This document shows positions 34,428-43,687 of a stretch of 64,000 nt of DNA, piece after piece. The DNA is taken from assembly GCF_009497775.1 (NCBI RefSeq), contig NZ_CP031012.1, positions 3,313,235 to 3,377,234 of the forward strand. Reading direction: 5' to 3'. The notes beneath the pieces were generated by a model, which saw only the letters and a list, made by a program, of their open reading frames with translations, was not told where the DNA came from and ran no database searches. The first letter of the stretch is position 1; every line of letters starts with the position of its first letter. The translations under genes were made by a program, and so were the position numbers. This DNA comes from Alcaligenes faecalis. GTDB taxonomy: Bacteria > Pseudomonadota > Gammaproteobacteria > Burkholderiales > Burkholderiaceae_B.

Positions 34428-36473
34428 TTAGAAACGATAGCTTCCACCCACAAACCAGACACGTCCGGGCATGGGGTAGCCTTCTTTGTATTGGTACAAC
34501 TTGTCGCCCAGGTTACGCACACCGGCTTCCAGGGTAATGTCCGAGTTGGGACGCCAGATACCCTTCAAGCCCAACAAGGCAAAGCCCGGTGTTTTTTCGT
34601 AGATCTGATCACCCTTGCTGTTGGCGTAGGAGTAGTAACGGCCACTTTCGGTTTCCACCGAACCCATTACTTCCCACTGCGCAGTGGGCTTCCAGCTCAC
34701 GTGAGCAAACAGGCGGTGATTGGGTGTATCCACCAGTTTGACGTCTGGGTCAGACTGGTTGCGGCGATTCAAATACGTGTACGCCAGGCCTGCTGACCAA
34801 TGAGCAGAAAACTCCTGCTGCAAGGACAGCTCCAGACCCATTTGCCGCGCCTTGCCGACGTTGGTGGCCTGATCACAAAAACCCACTGGACGGTACTTGT
34901 CACAACCAGGAGCCTGGATGACGGTGCTTTGAATCATGTCACGCACCTGGCTCAGGAACAGCGCCGATTCCAGCTGTGCGCCTTCCCAGGGTTGACCACG
35001 CAAGCCCAGTTCGTAATGAATGGCATGCTCGGGTTTCAGATCCGGGTTGGGTTGGGCGTAACCCATGCGGCTGGAGTAGCGATCTTTAATCGTGGGGAAG
35101 CGAGTCTTGTAGGCCACACTGCCGTAGACCTGCATGGCCTCGCTCCAGTCGTAACCCAGCTCCAGCAAGCCGTTGGTGGCATCGGTATCGCCGGTTTCAA
35201 AGTTGTGCGCTTCTTTGGCCTTGCGACGCTCGTGACTGGCACCCACACGCAACTGCCACAGCTCACCCAAGGCGATGCGGTCCTCAAACGCCAGAGACGT
35301 GGTCACATCCTTGTAGTGCTCGGTGCCCGATGACTTGGGGTCACGGTGCTGATCTTCCTTGTAGTGCAAGACGAAATGCAGCTCGTGATTGTCCAGGCTG
35401 GTGTTGACCCATTCCAGGGCAGCACCACGGGTGCGGTCCGTGTACTCGCTGGTCGGGCCAGTCAGAGTCGCGTATTGACCATCGCTATACATATCCAGAC
35501 CGTTCTTGTACTTGTCTTCGTACACGCGGGTCTTGATGGTGTTGCTCTCGCCAATCTGGGTAGAGCTCAGAAAGTACAGGCTCTCCTTGTCCCAGTATGG
35601 CCAGCGCCAGTAACGTTGACCCAGCTTGGCATCGTTCACGCCGGTGTAAACCGGATTGTCTTTCTGACCTTTCTGGTTCACGTAGCCAATGACGTATTCA
35701 TCCGTCGCATTGGGGGTGATACCCAGTTTGAAGGACGCTTTCTTGTCCATTTGCGAAGCATTGCTGCGCATGCCGCCGGTATCGGTAGGACGTGCTTTTT
35801 GATCTTCAAAGCCACGGCCCAAGGGGAAGGTACGCTCGCCCGACCAGGACAGGCCAGCTTGCAAGTACCAGGAGCCCTGGTTGGTGCCCACGTTCAAGGC
35901 ACTGTAGCGTTGATCGCCCGTGGCGTAACCGGCGCGGAACTCGCCTTCAAACTCTTTGACGGGTTTACGGGTCACCAGGTTGATGGCACCACCCATAATA
36001 TTGGGGCCATACAGTAAGGAAGCTGCCCCCTTGGCCACGCGAATCTCGCTCAGGTCCATGGTGGTGAAACGGGTAAAGTCCACATAGCCGTCATACGGCA
36101 CGTACTGTGGAATACCGTCCAGGAACAAAGGCACCTGACGCGAATCGAAACCGCGCACATAGACCATTTGTTCGTTACGAGCACCGCCCGCCGAAACGGT
36201 CACGCCAGGTTGCACACTAACGGCGGCACCCACATCGCGCAAATCAAAAGCCTGCATTTCCTTCTGGCTGACGGCGCTCTCCCCCAACGGAGCCTCGCGA
36301 TCCAGGTTGGATTGAACAACCACTTTGCCCAGCTGAAACACGCGGTCGTTGTTTTCCTGAGCCTGAGCCTGGCCAACTGCCAAGGCCCCCATCAAGCTCA
36401 AGACCACTGCGCGAGGCACAAAACAGACGGACTGATGACGCGCCGCGATAGCGCGTTTGGACTGATGTCTCAT
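34428..36473 (-). CDS. TonB-dependent outer-membrane receptor
   Basis: A 681-residue receptor with a signal peptide (VVLSLMGALAVGQAQA), a plug domain (MVYVRGFDSRQVPLFLDGIP near residue 104, then EIRVAKGAASLLYGPNIMGGAINL) and a 22-strand-type barrel ending in GGSYRF. It brings a bulky ligand across the outer membrane using TonB energy and passes it to the ABC importer encoded downstream. Iron-siderophore uptake is the usual role, but nickel, cobalamin or other chelates cannot be excluded. GGGAAGTGGA precedes the ATG. The leader carries a terminator-like hairpin between a likely promoter and the start, suggesting attenuation. Confidence 0.92.
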   Translation of the reverse strand: MRHQSKRAIAARHQSVCFVPRAVVLSLMGALAVGQAQAQENNDRVFQLGKVVVQSNLDREAPLGESAVSQKEMQAFDLRDVGAAVSVQPGVTVSAGGARNEQMVYVRGFDSRQVPLFLDGIPQYVPYDGYVDFTRFTTMDLSEIRVAKGAASLLYGPNIMGGAINLVTRKPVKEFEGEFRAGYATGDQRYSALNVGTNQGSWYLQAGLSWSGERTFPLGRGFEDQKARPTDTGGMRSNASQMDKKASFKLGITPNATDEYVIGYVNQKGQKDNPVYTGVNDAKLGQRYWRWPYWDKESLYFLSSTQIGESNTIKTRVYEDKYKNGLDMYSDGQYATLTGPTSEYTDRTRGAALEWVNTSLDNHELHFVLHYKEDQHRDPKSSGTEHYKDVTTSLAFEDRIALGELWQLRVGASHERRKAKEAHNFETGDTDATNGLLELGYDWSEAMQVYGSVAYKTRFPTIKDRYSSRMGYAQPNPDLKPEHAIHYELGLRGQPWEGAQLESALFLSQVRDMIQSTVIQAPGCDKYRPVGFCDQATNVGKARQMGLELSLQQEFSAHWSAGLAYTYLNRRNQSDPDVKLVDTPNHRLFAHVSWKPTAQWEVMGSVETESGRYYSYANSKGDQIYEKTPGFALLGLKGIWRPNSDITLEAGVRNLGDKLYQYKEGYPMPGRVWFVGGSYRF

Positions 36474-36481
36474 TCCACTTC

Positions 36482-36639
36482 CCTATTCGATCTTTCTAAT
36501 TGATTTATGAACTGACACCACGCAGTGGTGCAAAAAAAAACGGGCCCCAGGGGGCCCGTAAATAGAACCCATCATCGAGCGATGAGTGATGGTTCTTTCG
36601 AAAACACCGCTATATAGTAGAGCATATAGCGAAGAACAA
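36482..36639 (-). promoter_or_regulatory. promoter and attenuator-like leader of the TonB receptor operon
   Basis: On the minus strand TTGTTC (36634-36639) and TATATA (36611-36616) are 17 bases apart, predicting a start near 36604. The leader then has a hairpin (GAACC 36565-36569 with GGTTC 36591-36595) and a strong GC stem (36540-36548 with 36551-36559) followed by about nine T residues. A third hairpin follows at 36516-36530. A terminator placed before the gene it leads into is the layout of attenuators and riboswitches. No known riboswitch was recognised. Confidence 0.5.
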
Positions 36640-36831
36640 CAACTAGCCAGAAACTTTAAGGTTCAGGTTTTCCCGTCTTCCCAATTTGCGGCTTCTCGCC
36701 AACAATACGGCTGTACTGAGCATTTACATCAAAATGCTGCCAGCAAGGTGCCCGCACAAACGAGCACCCAAACAATCCCAAGACATCAGGACCCGCGCAA
36801 ATACTGGCGCAAATCCACAGGAGCACAATTT

Positions 36832-38145
36832 ATGTTTAAAGCCATGACGCGCGGTTCGGTCCGCCTGGTTGAACGCTATCTACCCGATCCGTATATTTTC
36901 GTCATCCTGCTCACACTGATTGCCGGTATTGCGGCCATGGCGTTTGAGCAACGCTCTCCCATGGAGATCATCCAATATTGGGGTAACGGTTTTTGGGGCC
37001 TGCTGACCTTTGCCATGCAAATGCTGCTGGTCTTGCTGACCGGTCACATGCTGGCCAGCACACCGCTGGTAAAAAGCTGGTTGCGTGGCCTGGCCTCGCT
37101 AGCCCGTTCAGCCGGTTCGGCCATTATTCTGGTGACCCTGGTGTCGCTAGCAGCCAGCTGGATCAACTGGGGTTTCGGCCTGGTGGTCGGTGCCCTGTTC
37201 GCCAAAGAACTGGCCCGTCAGGTCCGTGTGGACTACCGCTTGCTGGTTGCCAGTGCCTACTCGGGCTTTCTGGTCTGGCACGGTGGCCTGGCCGGTTCTG
37301 TACCCCTGACCATTGCCACCTCGGGGCACTTTTCTGAAGACAAGATCGGCATTATCAGCACATCGGACACTATCTTTGCCTTCTTTAACCTGGCCATTGT
37401 GATCGCCCTGTTCATCCTGGTGCCGCTGATCAACCGCTTGATGCTGCCCAGCGACAAGGAAAGCATTTATGTCGATCCCAAGCTGCTGGAAGACACTCCA
37501 GACGATGTCAACCAAACCACCGATCGCCCCGCAGACCGTCTGGAAAACAGCCGTCTGATCTCGATTGTGATCGGTGTTGCTGGCCTGGCCTACCTGTTTG
37601 ACTACTACGTGCTGCGCGGCGCTACCCTGAACCTGAACGTGATCAACTTCACCTTCCTGATTCTGGCCATCTTGCTGCACGGTACTCCCCGTCGTCTGCT
37701 GAAAAGTCTGGATGAAGCCATTCGCGGTGGAGCCGGGATTGTGATCCAGTTCCCCTTTTACGCCGGCATCATGGCCATCATGATCGACTCCGGTCTGGCC
37801 GCCAGCTTGTCCGAGTGGATGGTGTCCTTTGCCACGGCGACCACCCTGCCTTTCTGGACCTTCATGAGCGCCGGTCTGGTCAACATTTTTGTGCCCTCGG
37901 GCGGTGGCCAGTGGGCGGTACAAAGCCCGGTCGTGATCGCTGCTACTCAGGCTCTGGATGCTGATATGGCCCGCACCGCCATGGCCGTTGCCTGGGGTGA
38001 TTCCTGGACCAATATGCTGCAACCTTTCTGGGCCTTGCCGGTATTGGCGATTGCCGGTCTGAAAGCCAAAGACATCATGGGCTTTTGCCTGATTCAGCTG
38101 ATTGTCTCGGGTATCGTCATTTCGATTGGTTTGACCTGGTTGTAA
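36832..38145 (+). CDS. short-chain fatty acid transporter (AtoE family)
   Basis: A 437-residue membrane protein with about 12 helices, matching the AtoE family in length and in segments such as WINWGFGLVVGALFAKE near residue 105 and NIFVPSGGGQWAVQSPV near residue 348. AtoE carriers take up short-chain fatty acids such as acetoacetate and butyrate. ATG 36832, with AGGAG nine bases upstream, is preferred over an 82-residue upstream extension that lacks any domain. It is a single gene followed by a strong terminator. Confidence 0.9.
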   Translation: MFKAMTRGSVRLVERYLPDPYIFVILLTLIAGIAAMAFEQRSPMEIIQYWGNGFWGLLTFAMQMLLVLLTGHMLASTPLVKSWLRGLASLARSAGSAIILVTLVSLAASWINWGFGLVVGALFAKELARQVRVDYRLLVASAYSGFLVWHGGLAGSVPLTIATSGHFSEDKIGIISTSDTIFAFFNLAIVIALFILVPLINRLMLPSDKESIYVDPKLLEDTPDDVNQTTDRPADRLENSRLISIVIGVAGLAYLFDYYVLRGATLNLNVINFTFLILAILLHGTPRRLLKSLDEAIRGGAGIVIQFPFYAGIMAIMIDSGLAASLSEWMVSFATATTLPFWTFMSAGLVNIFVPSGGGQWAVQSPVVIAATQALDADMARTAMAVAWGDSWTNMLQPFWALPVLAIAGLKAKDIMGFCLIQLIVSGIVISIGLTWL

Positions 38146-38193
38146 GACACAGAGCGATGTCTTGAGCAGACATCGCGGCTTGCTTGCTGGTAA

Positions 38194-38229
38194 AAAAACG
38201 CCCCATGAATATTCATGGGGCGTTTTTCA
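38194..38229. terminator. bidirectional terminator after the AtoE-family gene
   Basis: A perfect palindrome (38194-38227) with a GC-rich core ACGCCCCATGAAT and A/T runs on both sides, about 50 bases after the transporter stop. Confidence 0.93.
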
Positions 38230-38247
38230 TTCCACGAACTGCTTCCT

Positions 38248-38298
38248 GCAATCAGCAATCAGCAATCAGCAATCAGCAATCAGCAATCAGCAATCAGC
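38248..38298. repeat. seven tandem copies of the heptamer GCAATCA
   Basis: Seven exact head-to-tail copies of GCAATCA (38248-38296), then GC, directly after the terminator of the AtoE gene and about 175 bases before the tRNA gene. Seven is not a multiple of three, and the array is outside any credible coding frame. Such arrays change length by slippage, which makes it a likely strain-typing locus. Confidence 0.95.
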
Positions 38299-38473
38299 TG
38301 GAGGATAACTATTCTTTTTTGAGTTCCCCAAGACTTATATCCTTCTGCCGAAGGACGCTGCCTGCACAATTTAAGGTCGCCATCAACACAGTAGCCAAAA
38401 TGAGAAGACGCGCAAAAACCGCCTAAAACAAAGGCAATGGAAAACAACTGGGGGGAAATAAGGAAGGTAGAGA

Positions 38474-38548
38474 TGGTGGGCGGTACAAGGTTCGAACTTG
38501 TGACTTCCACCGTGTGAAGGTGGCACTCTACCACTGAGTTAACCGCCC
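38474..38548 (-). tRNA. tRNA-Val (anticodon CAC)
   Basis: On the minus strand the cloverleaf is complete: acceptor stem GGGCGGT/ACCGCCC, D-arm with AGTGGTAGAGT, anticodon stem CCACC/GGTGG enclosing TTCACAC (anticodon CAC), T-arm ACAAG-TTCGAAC-CTTGT, discriminator A, and an encoded CCA end. Confidence 0.95.
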
Positions 38549-38642
38549 GAAGCTTTCAAGAACTACAAAAGCTGCGAAGAAAAAGACTATAGCACGGCCC
38601 TGCTCTATTAACAAGATTTGGGCCGGCTATTTTCCTAAATAA

Positions 38643-39368
38643 TTACTCTGCTGCGGGATTGAGCATCTCGCGCCACATCGGTGGCTTCTTGTTCTGCTTT
38701 TCCAGCAAATCCATGTATTTCTCGTGCTCGGCCTGATCCGCTTCGGACGCGCGCAGCACTTTCAGCACGCTGGTATCAAACTTGCCCAGGCTCAGATCGC
38801 TGCCGTCACCACCTTGGCCGTCGGACTCGTCAAAATCCATCAGCAAGGCGTCCTGGCCACGGGTCATGGCCAGCCAGACATCAGCCAGCAATTCCGAGTC
38901 CAGCAAAGCGCCGTGCAAGGTACGGTGAGAATTGGAAATGCCGTAGCGTTCGCACAAGGCATCCAGGGAGTTTCGTTTACCAGGGTGCATTTCCCGCGCC
39001 ACCAGCAAGGAGTCGGTGATGCTGTCGCAATACTGCGAGAACGGTCCCTTCCCTACCTTTTGCAGCTCGGCATCCAGAAAGCGCGTGTCAAAGGAGGCGT
39101 TATGAATAATGACTTCCGCGCCCTGCACAAAATCCAGCACCTGATCCACCACGTCCTTGAAACGTGGATGGCCAGCCAGAAACTCCGTGGTCAAGCCGTG
39201 AATCGCCAAAGCCTCAGGGTCGGAATCCCGATCCGGGTTCAGATACAAGTGCAGGTGACGGCCCGTCAATTTACGGTTGAACAGCTCTACCCCACCCACT
39301 TCAACGATGCGGTGCCCCTCGCGTGGCTCCAGACCGGTGGTTTCAGTATCCAGAATAATTTGACGCAT
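38643..39368 (-). CDS. dnaQ: DNA polymerase III epsilon subunit (proofreading exonuclease)
   Basis: A 241-residue DEDDh exonuclease with motif I DTETTG at residue 7, motif II HNASFDTRF near residue 89 and motif III HGALLDSELLADV near residue 151. It removes mismatched 3' ends during replication. The C-terminal tail (KKPPMWREMLNPAAE) fits the segment that binds the polymerase alpha subunit. In many betaproteobacteria it lies next to rnhA; here an RND pump pair lies between them. Confidence 0.96.
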   Translation of the reverse strand: MRQIILDTETTGLEPREGHRIVEVGGVELFNRKLTGRHLHLYLNPDRDSDPEALAIHGLTTEFLAGHPRFKDVVDQVLDFVQGAEVIIHNASFDTRFLDAELQKVGKGPFSQYCDSITDSLLVAREMHPGKRNSLDALCERYGISNSHRTLHGALLDSELLADVWLAMTRGQDALLMDFDESDGQGGDGSDLSLGKFDTSVLKVLRASEADQAEHEKYMDLLEKQNKKPPMWREMLNPAAE

Positions 39369-39454
39369 TCACTTTCCCTACAAATTCAATCACGGTCACG
39401 GCCTTCGACAAGGCAGCTGTATTGCCAGCTACCCTGGAGACCAGAACCACAGGT

Positions 39455-42400
39455 TTAGACAGAGGCCTCGGGCTTATCAATCAATTCCAGCTGCTTGTCC
39501 TGCCCCACTTTCTTGCCGGCAATCAGGGTGTAGGCCACGGGCACCACAAACAAGGTCAGCAAAGTACCCAGGGACAAACCGCCCACCAGCACCCAACCAA
39601 TTTGCTGACGGGATTCGGCTCCCGCCCCGGAGGCATAGGCCAGCGGCAAGACCCCCAGCACCATGGCGCCAGTTGTCATCAAGATGGGGCGCAGGCGCAT
39701 CTCGCAAGCACGCACCACGGCATTGTACAAACTGGCCCCAGCTTCGCGTTGCTGGGTGGCAAATTCCACAATAAGGATACCGTGCTTGGTAATCAGCCCC
39801 ACCAGGGTAATCAAACCGATCTGACTATAGATGGACAAGGTCCCGCCCGACAGCCATAGGGCCAGCAAGGCCCCCGTCATGGACAAGGGTACGGACAGCA
39901 TGATGATGAGCGGATTGCGCCAGCTTTCAAACTGCGCGGCCAGCACCAGATAAATAAAGGCCAGGGCCATCAGGAACACCAGATAGATGCTGCCCGAGGA
40001 ATCCCGGAACTCGCGCGACTGGCCATCCAGGTCCGTCTGCACGGTTTCCGGCAAGGTTTTGCGAGCCACTTCATTCATGTGTTCCAGCACTTCACCCAAG
40101 GCATAACCGGGGGCTACCGAGGCCTCTACAATCACCGCCCGCAAGCGGTTGAAGTGGTTCAGCGATTGTGGCGATACGCTTTCGCGCACATTCAGGAAGT
40201 TGGAAGCCTGCACCATTCCACCGTCTTTGGTGCGCACGTATATATCCAGAATGTTTTGCGGGCTGGAACGGGCCTGCTTGTCCACCTGCACAATCACGTC
40301 GTACTGTTCACCGTCGCTCTTGTAACGGGTGACCTGACGCCCGCCCAACATAGACTCCAGAGTGCGGCCTACGGCTTCCACCGATACGCCGGTATCGGCC
40401 AGCTTGTCTCGGTCTACATCAATGCGGATTTCCGGTGTGTTCAAACGCAAGTCCGTGTCTACGTTCAGCAGCCCTGGATAATCTCTCAGCTCGGCCAGAA
40501 AACCGTCCACGATCTTGGCCAGCTCCGGATAGGGTGCCTGGCTCATGATGACAAACTCCACCGGCTTGGAAGTGGCACGCTGTCCCAGAGAGGGCGGATT
40601 AGTGGGGAAAGCACGCGCACCGGGAATAGCAGAGAAATGCGGTTGCAGTTCACGCGCAATGGATTGCTGGTTACGTGTGCGCTCCTCCCACGGCTTCAAG
40701 CGCAAAATCGCAAAGGAGTCAGTCACAGTAGGGAAACCAATGATGGACTGGTAACCCTCTGTCTCCGGTATGCCGCGATACAGCTCTTCCACCCGCTCCA
40801 CATTGTGCAAGGTGTAGTCCAGCGTGGCCCCTTCGGGCGAATTCACAATCCCGAAAATCACACCCCGGTCTTCAATCGGAGCCAGTTCGCTTTTGATGAC
40901 CGTAAACAGCAGGCCACTGGTCGCAGCAACGGCCACACCAATAAACAAGACCAGAAAACGCCAGCGCAAGGCGCGAATCAAGACTCGACGGTAACCCCGC
41001 GTCAACCAGACCAGGAAGTTCTCGATACCCTGGCTGATACGGCCCACTTTCGCGCCATGCGGACGCAACATGCGCGAGCACATCATGGGAGTCAGGGTCA
41101 GGGCCACGAAACCGGACACCAGCACGGCAGCGGCCAGGGTCAGGGCAAACTCGATGAATAATCGTCCGGTGCGACCTGTGGCGAAAGCCAGTGGTGCATA
41201 CACCGCCACCAGGGTCAGCGTCATGGCAATCACGGCGAAGGCAATTTCACGCACGCCCAGGAAAGCGGCCTGCATGGCCGTCTTGCCCTCTTCGATATGG
41301 CGGTACACGTTCTCCAGCACCACAATCGCATCGTCCACCACCAGACCAATCGCCAGCACCATGGCCAGCAAAGTCAGCGTGTTGATGGAAAAGCCCAGCA
41401 TGTACATGATGGCGAAGGCCCCGATCAGAGAGATCGGAATCGTCACAATGGGGATGATGCTGGCGCGGAAACTACGCAGGAAAAACACAATCACCAGGAC
41501 CACCAGCAAGATGGCCTCGGCAATGGTGGTGTACACCGAATCAATGGATTTCTGAATGAAGATGGAGCTGTCATAAGACACGGCCAGCTTCATATTGCCC
41601 GGCAAGCTCTCGTTGATGCGTTCTACTTCCGCCCGCACGGACTTGGACAAATCCAGCGGGTTGGCGGTGGACTGCTTGGTCACACCAATATTCAAACTGT
41701 TTTGTCCGTTGAAACGGGCCAGGACCCGCTCTTCGGCAGGCCCGATACGCACGTCGGCAATATCGGAAATGCGCACCGGATAACCCGCTGCCTGACTGAT
41801 GATGATGTTGCGAAACTCCTCGGGCGTTTCCAGGTCGGTGGAAGACACTACGGAGAACTCGCGCGCACCGGACTCGATACGGCCCGCCGGAATCAGCACG
41901 TTTTGTTTGCGCAGGGCATCTTCCACATCCTGCACCGTTAACTGGTACGCGCCCAGGCGGGTGCGGTCCAGGTCGATACGCATGGCGGGCAAGCGCTCGC
42001 CAAACACGCGCACCTCTGCGGCACCGGGCAAAACTGACAAGCGCGTTTTAATGTAGCGGTTGATGTAGTCCGAGGCCTCCAGCATGCTGTAGTCGCCGGT
42101 ATCCACACCTACATAAATAATTGGGGTGGAGTCTGCCTCCACCTTATTAATGATGGGCTCGTCCACCTCGTCGGGCAAAAAGCGGCGGGCGCGCGAAACC
42201 TTGTCACGCACGTCTGCCGCGGCCGCATCGGGGGCCCGGTCCAGATTGAATTTGATGTTGATCAGGCTACGTTCGGAGCGGCTGCGTGACGTCATTACGT
42301 TCACGCCCTCAATCCCGGACAACTGGTCTTCCAAAGGTTTGGTGACCTGGGACTCGATCACCTCTGGTGAAGCCCCTTTATAGTTGGTGATGACGGACAC

Positions 42401-42532
42401 CACCGGCTCATCAATGGCGGGGTATTCGCGTACGGTCAGGCGTTCATAGGAAATGAAACCGACCAGCACAATCACCAAAGACAGAACCGTGGCGAATACC
42501 GGGCGACGGATACATAAATCAGAGAGAACCAT
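39455..42532 (-). CDS. RND efflux pump inner-membrane transporter (HAE1 family)
   Basis: A 1025-residue AcrB-type protein starting MVLSDLCIRRPVFATVL, with the proton-relay pair in AIGLVVDDAIVVLENV near residue 400, two large periplasmic loops and 12 membrane segments. It exports hydrophobic compounds or drugs by proton antiport. The adaptor gene lies nine bases upstream on the same strand. No outer-membrane channel gene is nearby, so a TolC-like protein encoded elsewhere must serve. Substrates are unknown. Confidence 0.95.
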   Translation of the reverse strand: MVLSDLCIRRPVFATVLSLVIVLVGFISYERLTVREYPAIDEPVVSVITNYKGASPEVIESQVTKPLEDQLSGIEGVNVMTSRSRSERSLINIKFNLDRAPDAAAADVRDKVSRARRFLPDEVDEPIINKVEADSTPIIYVGVDTGDYSMLEASDYINRYIKTRLSVLPGAAEVRVFGERLPAMRIDLDRTRLGAYQLTVQDVEDALRKQNVLIPAGRIESGAREFSVVSSTDLETPEEFRNIIISQAAGYPVRISDIADVRIGPAEERVLARFNGQNSLNIGVTKQSTANPLDLSKSVRAEVERINESLPGNMKLAVSYDSSIFIQKSIDSVYTTIAEAILLVVLVIVFFLRSFRASIIPIVTIPISLIGAFAIMYMLGFSINTLTLLAMVLAIGLVVDDAIVVLENVYRHIEEGKTAMQAAFLGVREIAFAVIAMTLTLVAVYAPLAFATGRTGRLFIEFALTLAAAVLVSGFVALTLTPMMCSRMLRPHGAKVGRISQGIENFLVWLTRGYRRVLIRALRWRFLVLFIGVAVAATSGLLFTVIKSELAPIEDRGVIFGIVNSPEGATLDYTLHNVERVEELYRGIPETEGYQSIIGFPTVTDSFAILRLKPWEERTRNQQSIARELQPHFSAIPGARAFPTNPPSLGQRATSKPVEFVIMSQAPYPELAKIVDGFLAELRDYPGLLNVDTDLRLNTPEIRIDVDRDKLADTGVSVEAVGRTLESMLGGRQVTRYKSDGEQYDVIVQVDKQARSSPQNILDIYVRTKDGGMVQASNFLNVRESVSPQSLNHFNRLRAVIVEASVAPGYALGEVLEHMNEVARKTLPETVQTDLDGQSREFRDSSGSIYLVFLMALAFIYLVLAAQFESWRNPLIIMLSVPLSMTGALLALWLSGGTLSIYSQIGLITLVGLITKHGILIVEFATQQREAGASLYNAVVRACEMRLRPILMTTGAMVLGVLPLAYASGAGAESRQQIGWVLVGGLSLGTLLTLFVVPVAYTLIAGKKVGQDKQLELIDKPEASV

Positions 42533-42541
42533 GATTCCGTC

Positions 42542-43588
42542 CTATTGCTGCGGCTGTGTTTGCACGTCGATCACTTCCTGAATATCGACCGGCACACCAT
42601 CACGCACCTTTTGCAGCCCAGCCACCAGCACATTGTCACCCGCTTTCAGATCGCCTGTGACTTGCACCCAGCCTTGCTCGCGTACACCAACCTGCACCTG
42701 ACGGCGCTCTGCCCGGCCGTCTTTCACAATATAGATGTACTGATCCTGCCCCGAAGGTGCCAAGGCGGTTTCGGGCACCATCAAGGCCTGGTAGCGCGAC
42801 AGTTCAAGACGTACGCGGCTGAACAAACCGGGGCGCAGGGCACCATCTTCATTCGGCACCTGGGCCCGCAGCAAAATGGAACGGCCCGCCGTATCGACGG
42901 CTGGGCTGACAGCCAGTACGGAGCCATGGCGGGTTTCACCCAGGAAAGCGTCAAAACGCAACTCAACCGGCATACCGGCCTTCACATCGGCCAGATACTG
43001 TTCGGGGATACGGAAGTCCACGTTCAAGGTGGAAACCGCTTCCAGCTGCACCAGATCCGTGCCGGGTCCGACATAGTCGCCCACCGACACATTACGCAAG
43101 CCAGTCACGCCATCAAAAGGAGCACGGATACGGGTCTTGTCCAACTGCACGCGTGCCAATTGCACTTCGGCCTGCTGGACGGCCAAACGACTGCCGGATT
43201 CATCTTTGGCCTGTTGGCTGATAAAGCCCTGACGGCTCAACTCCGAAGAACGCTTGTGCTGGCTATTGGCCAGATTCAAATTTGCCTGCGCCTGATTCAA
43301 TTGCGCCTGTGCCATGGCCGGGTCCAATTGAATCAGGAGCTGGCCTTTCTTGATGGGCTGACCTTCTTCAAAACTGATTGCGGAAATACGACCGCTGATC
43401 TCGGGGCGCAGGACGACCGACTCTCTGGCCACCAGGGTTCCCACTGCCGCCACATCACGAATCAACTCACTTTGCCGCACTGGCAGCACTTCCACTCGCG
43501 TGGCGTCAGACTGCGCCCAACTGGGGCTGCTACTGGCAAACAGCACAAGAAACAGAGAGAAAATCGTGGGGCGCAGCGTGGAAATCAT
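42542..43588 (-). CDS. RND efflux pump periplasmic adaptor (HlyD/AcrA family)
   Basis: A 348-residue membrane-fusion protein: signal peptide (SLFLVLFASSSPSWA), biotinyl-lipoyl half motifs, a coiled-coil hairpin (AQLNQAQANLNLANSQHKRS near residue 95), then beta-barrel and membrane-proximal domains ending in KVRDGVPVDIQEV. It links the inner-membrane pump to an outer-membrane channel. ATG 43588 is chosen because the signal peptide begins there; a TTG 15 codons upstream is less likely. Confidence 0.93.
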   Translation of the reverse strand: MISTLRPTIFSLFLVLFASSSPSWAQSDATRVEVLPVRQSELIRDVAAVGTLVARESVVLRPEISGRISAISFEEGQPIKKGQLLIQLDPAMAQAQLNQAQANLNLANSQHKRSSELSRQGFISQQAKDESGSRLAVQQAEVQLARVQLDKTRIRAPFDGVTGLRNVSVGDYVGPGTDLVQLEAVSTLNVDFRIPEQYLADVKAGMPVELRFDAFLGETRHGSVLAVSPAVDTAGRSILLRAQVPNEDGALRPGLFSRVRLELSRYQALMVPETALAPSGQDQYIYIVKDGRAERRQVQVGVREQGWVQVTGDLKAGDNVLVAGLQKVRDGVPVDIQEVIDVQTQPQQ

Positions 43589-43687
43589 GGGCGGCTTATC
43601 CTGACCGGCCAGGCCGGTAAAGCTGTCTGACAAAATATGACGGGTGGCTAATAGTACTATCAGCGGGCAGAGAATCTGCCCAAGATC

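Noticed and set aside
34428..36473. Assignment of the receptor as a named siderophore or BtuB receptor
   Set aside because: Plug and barrel motifs are generic, and ligand specificity cannot be read from the sequence.
36482..36604. Cobalamin riboswitch in front of the TonB receptor
   Set aside because: The leader before the terminator is only about 60 bases and lacks the conserved cobalamin core; only a loose CACTG-like string is present.
38248..38298. CRISPR array
   Set aside because: Seven-base units directly abut each other without spacers.
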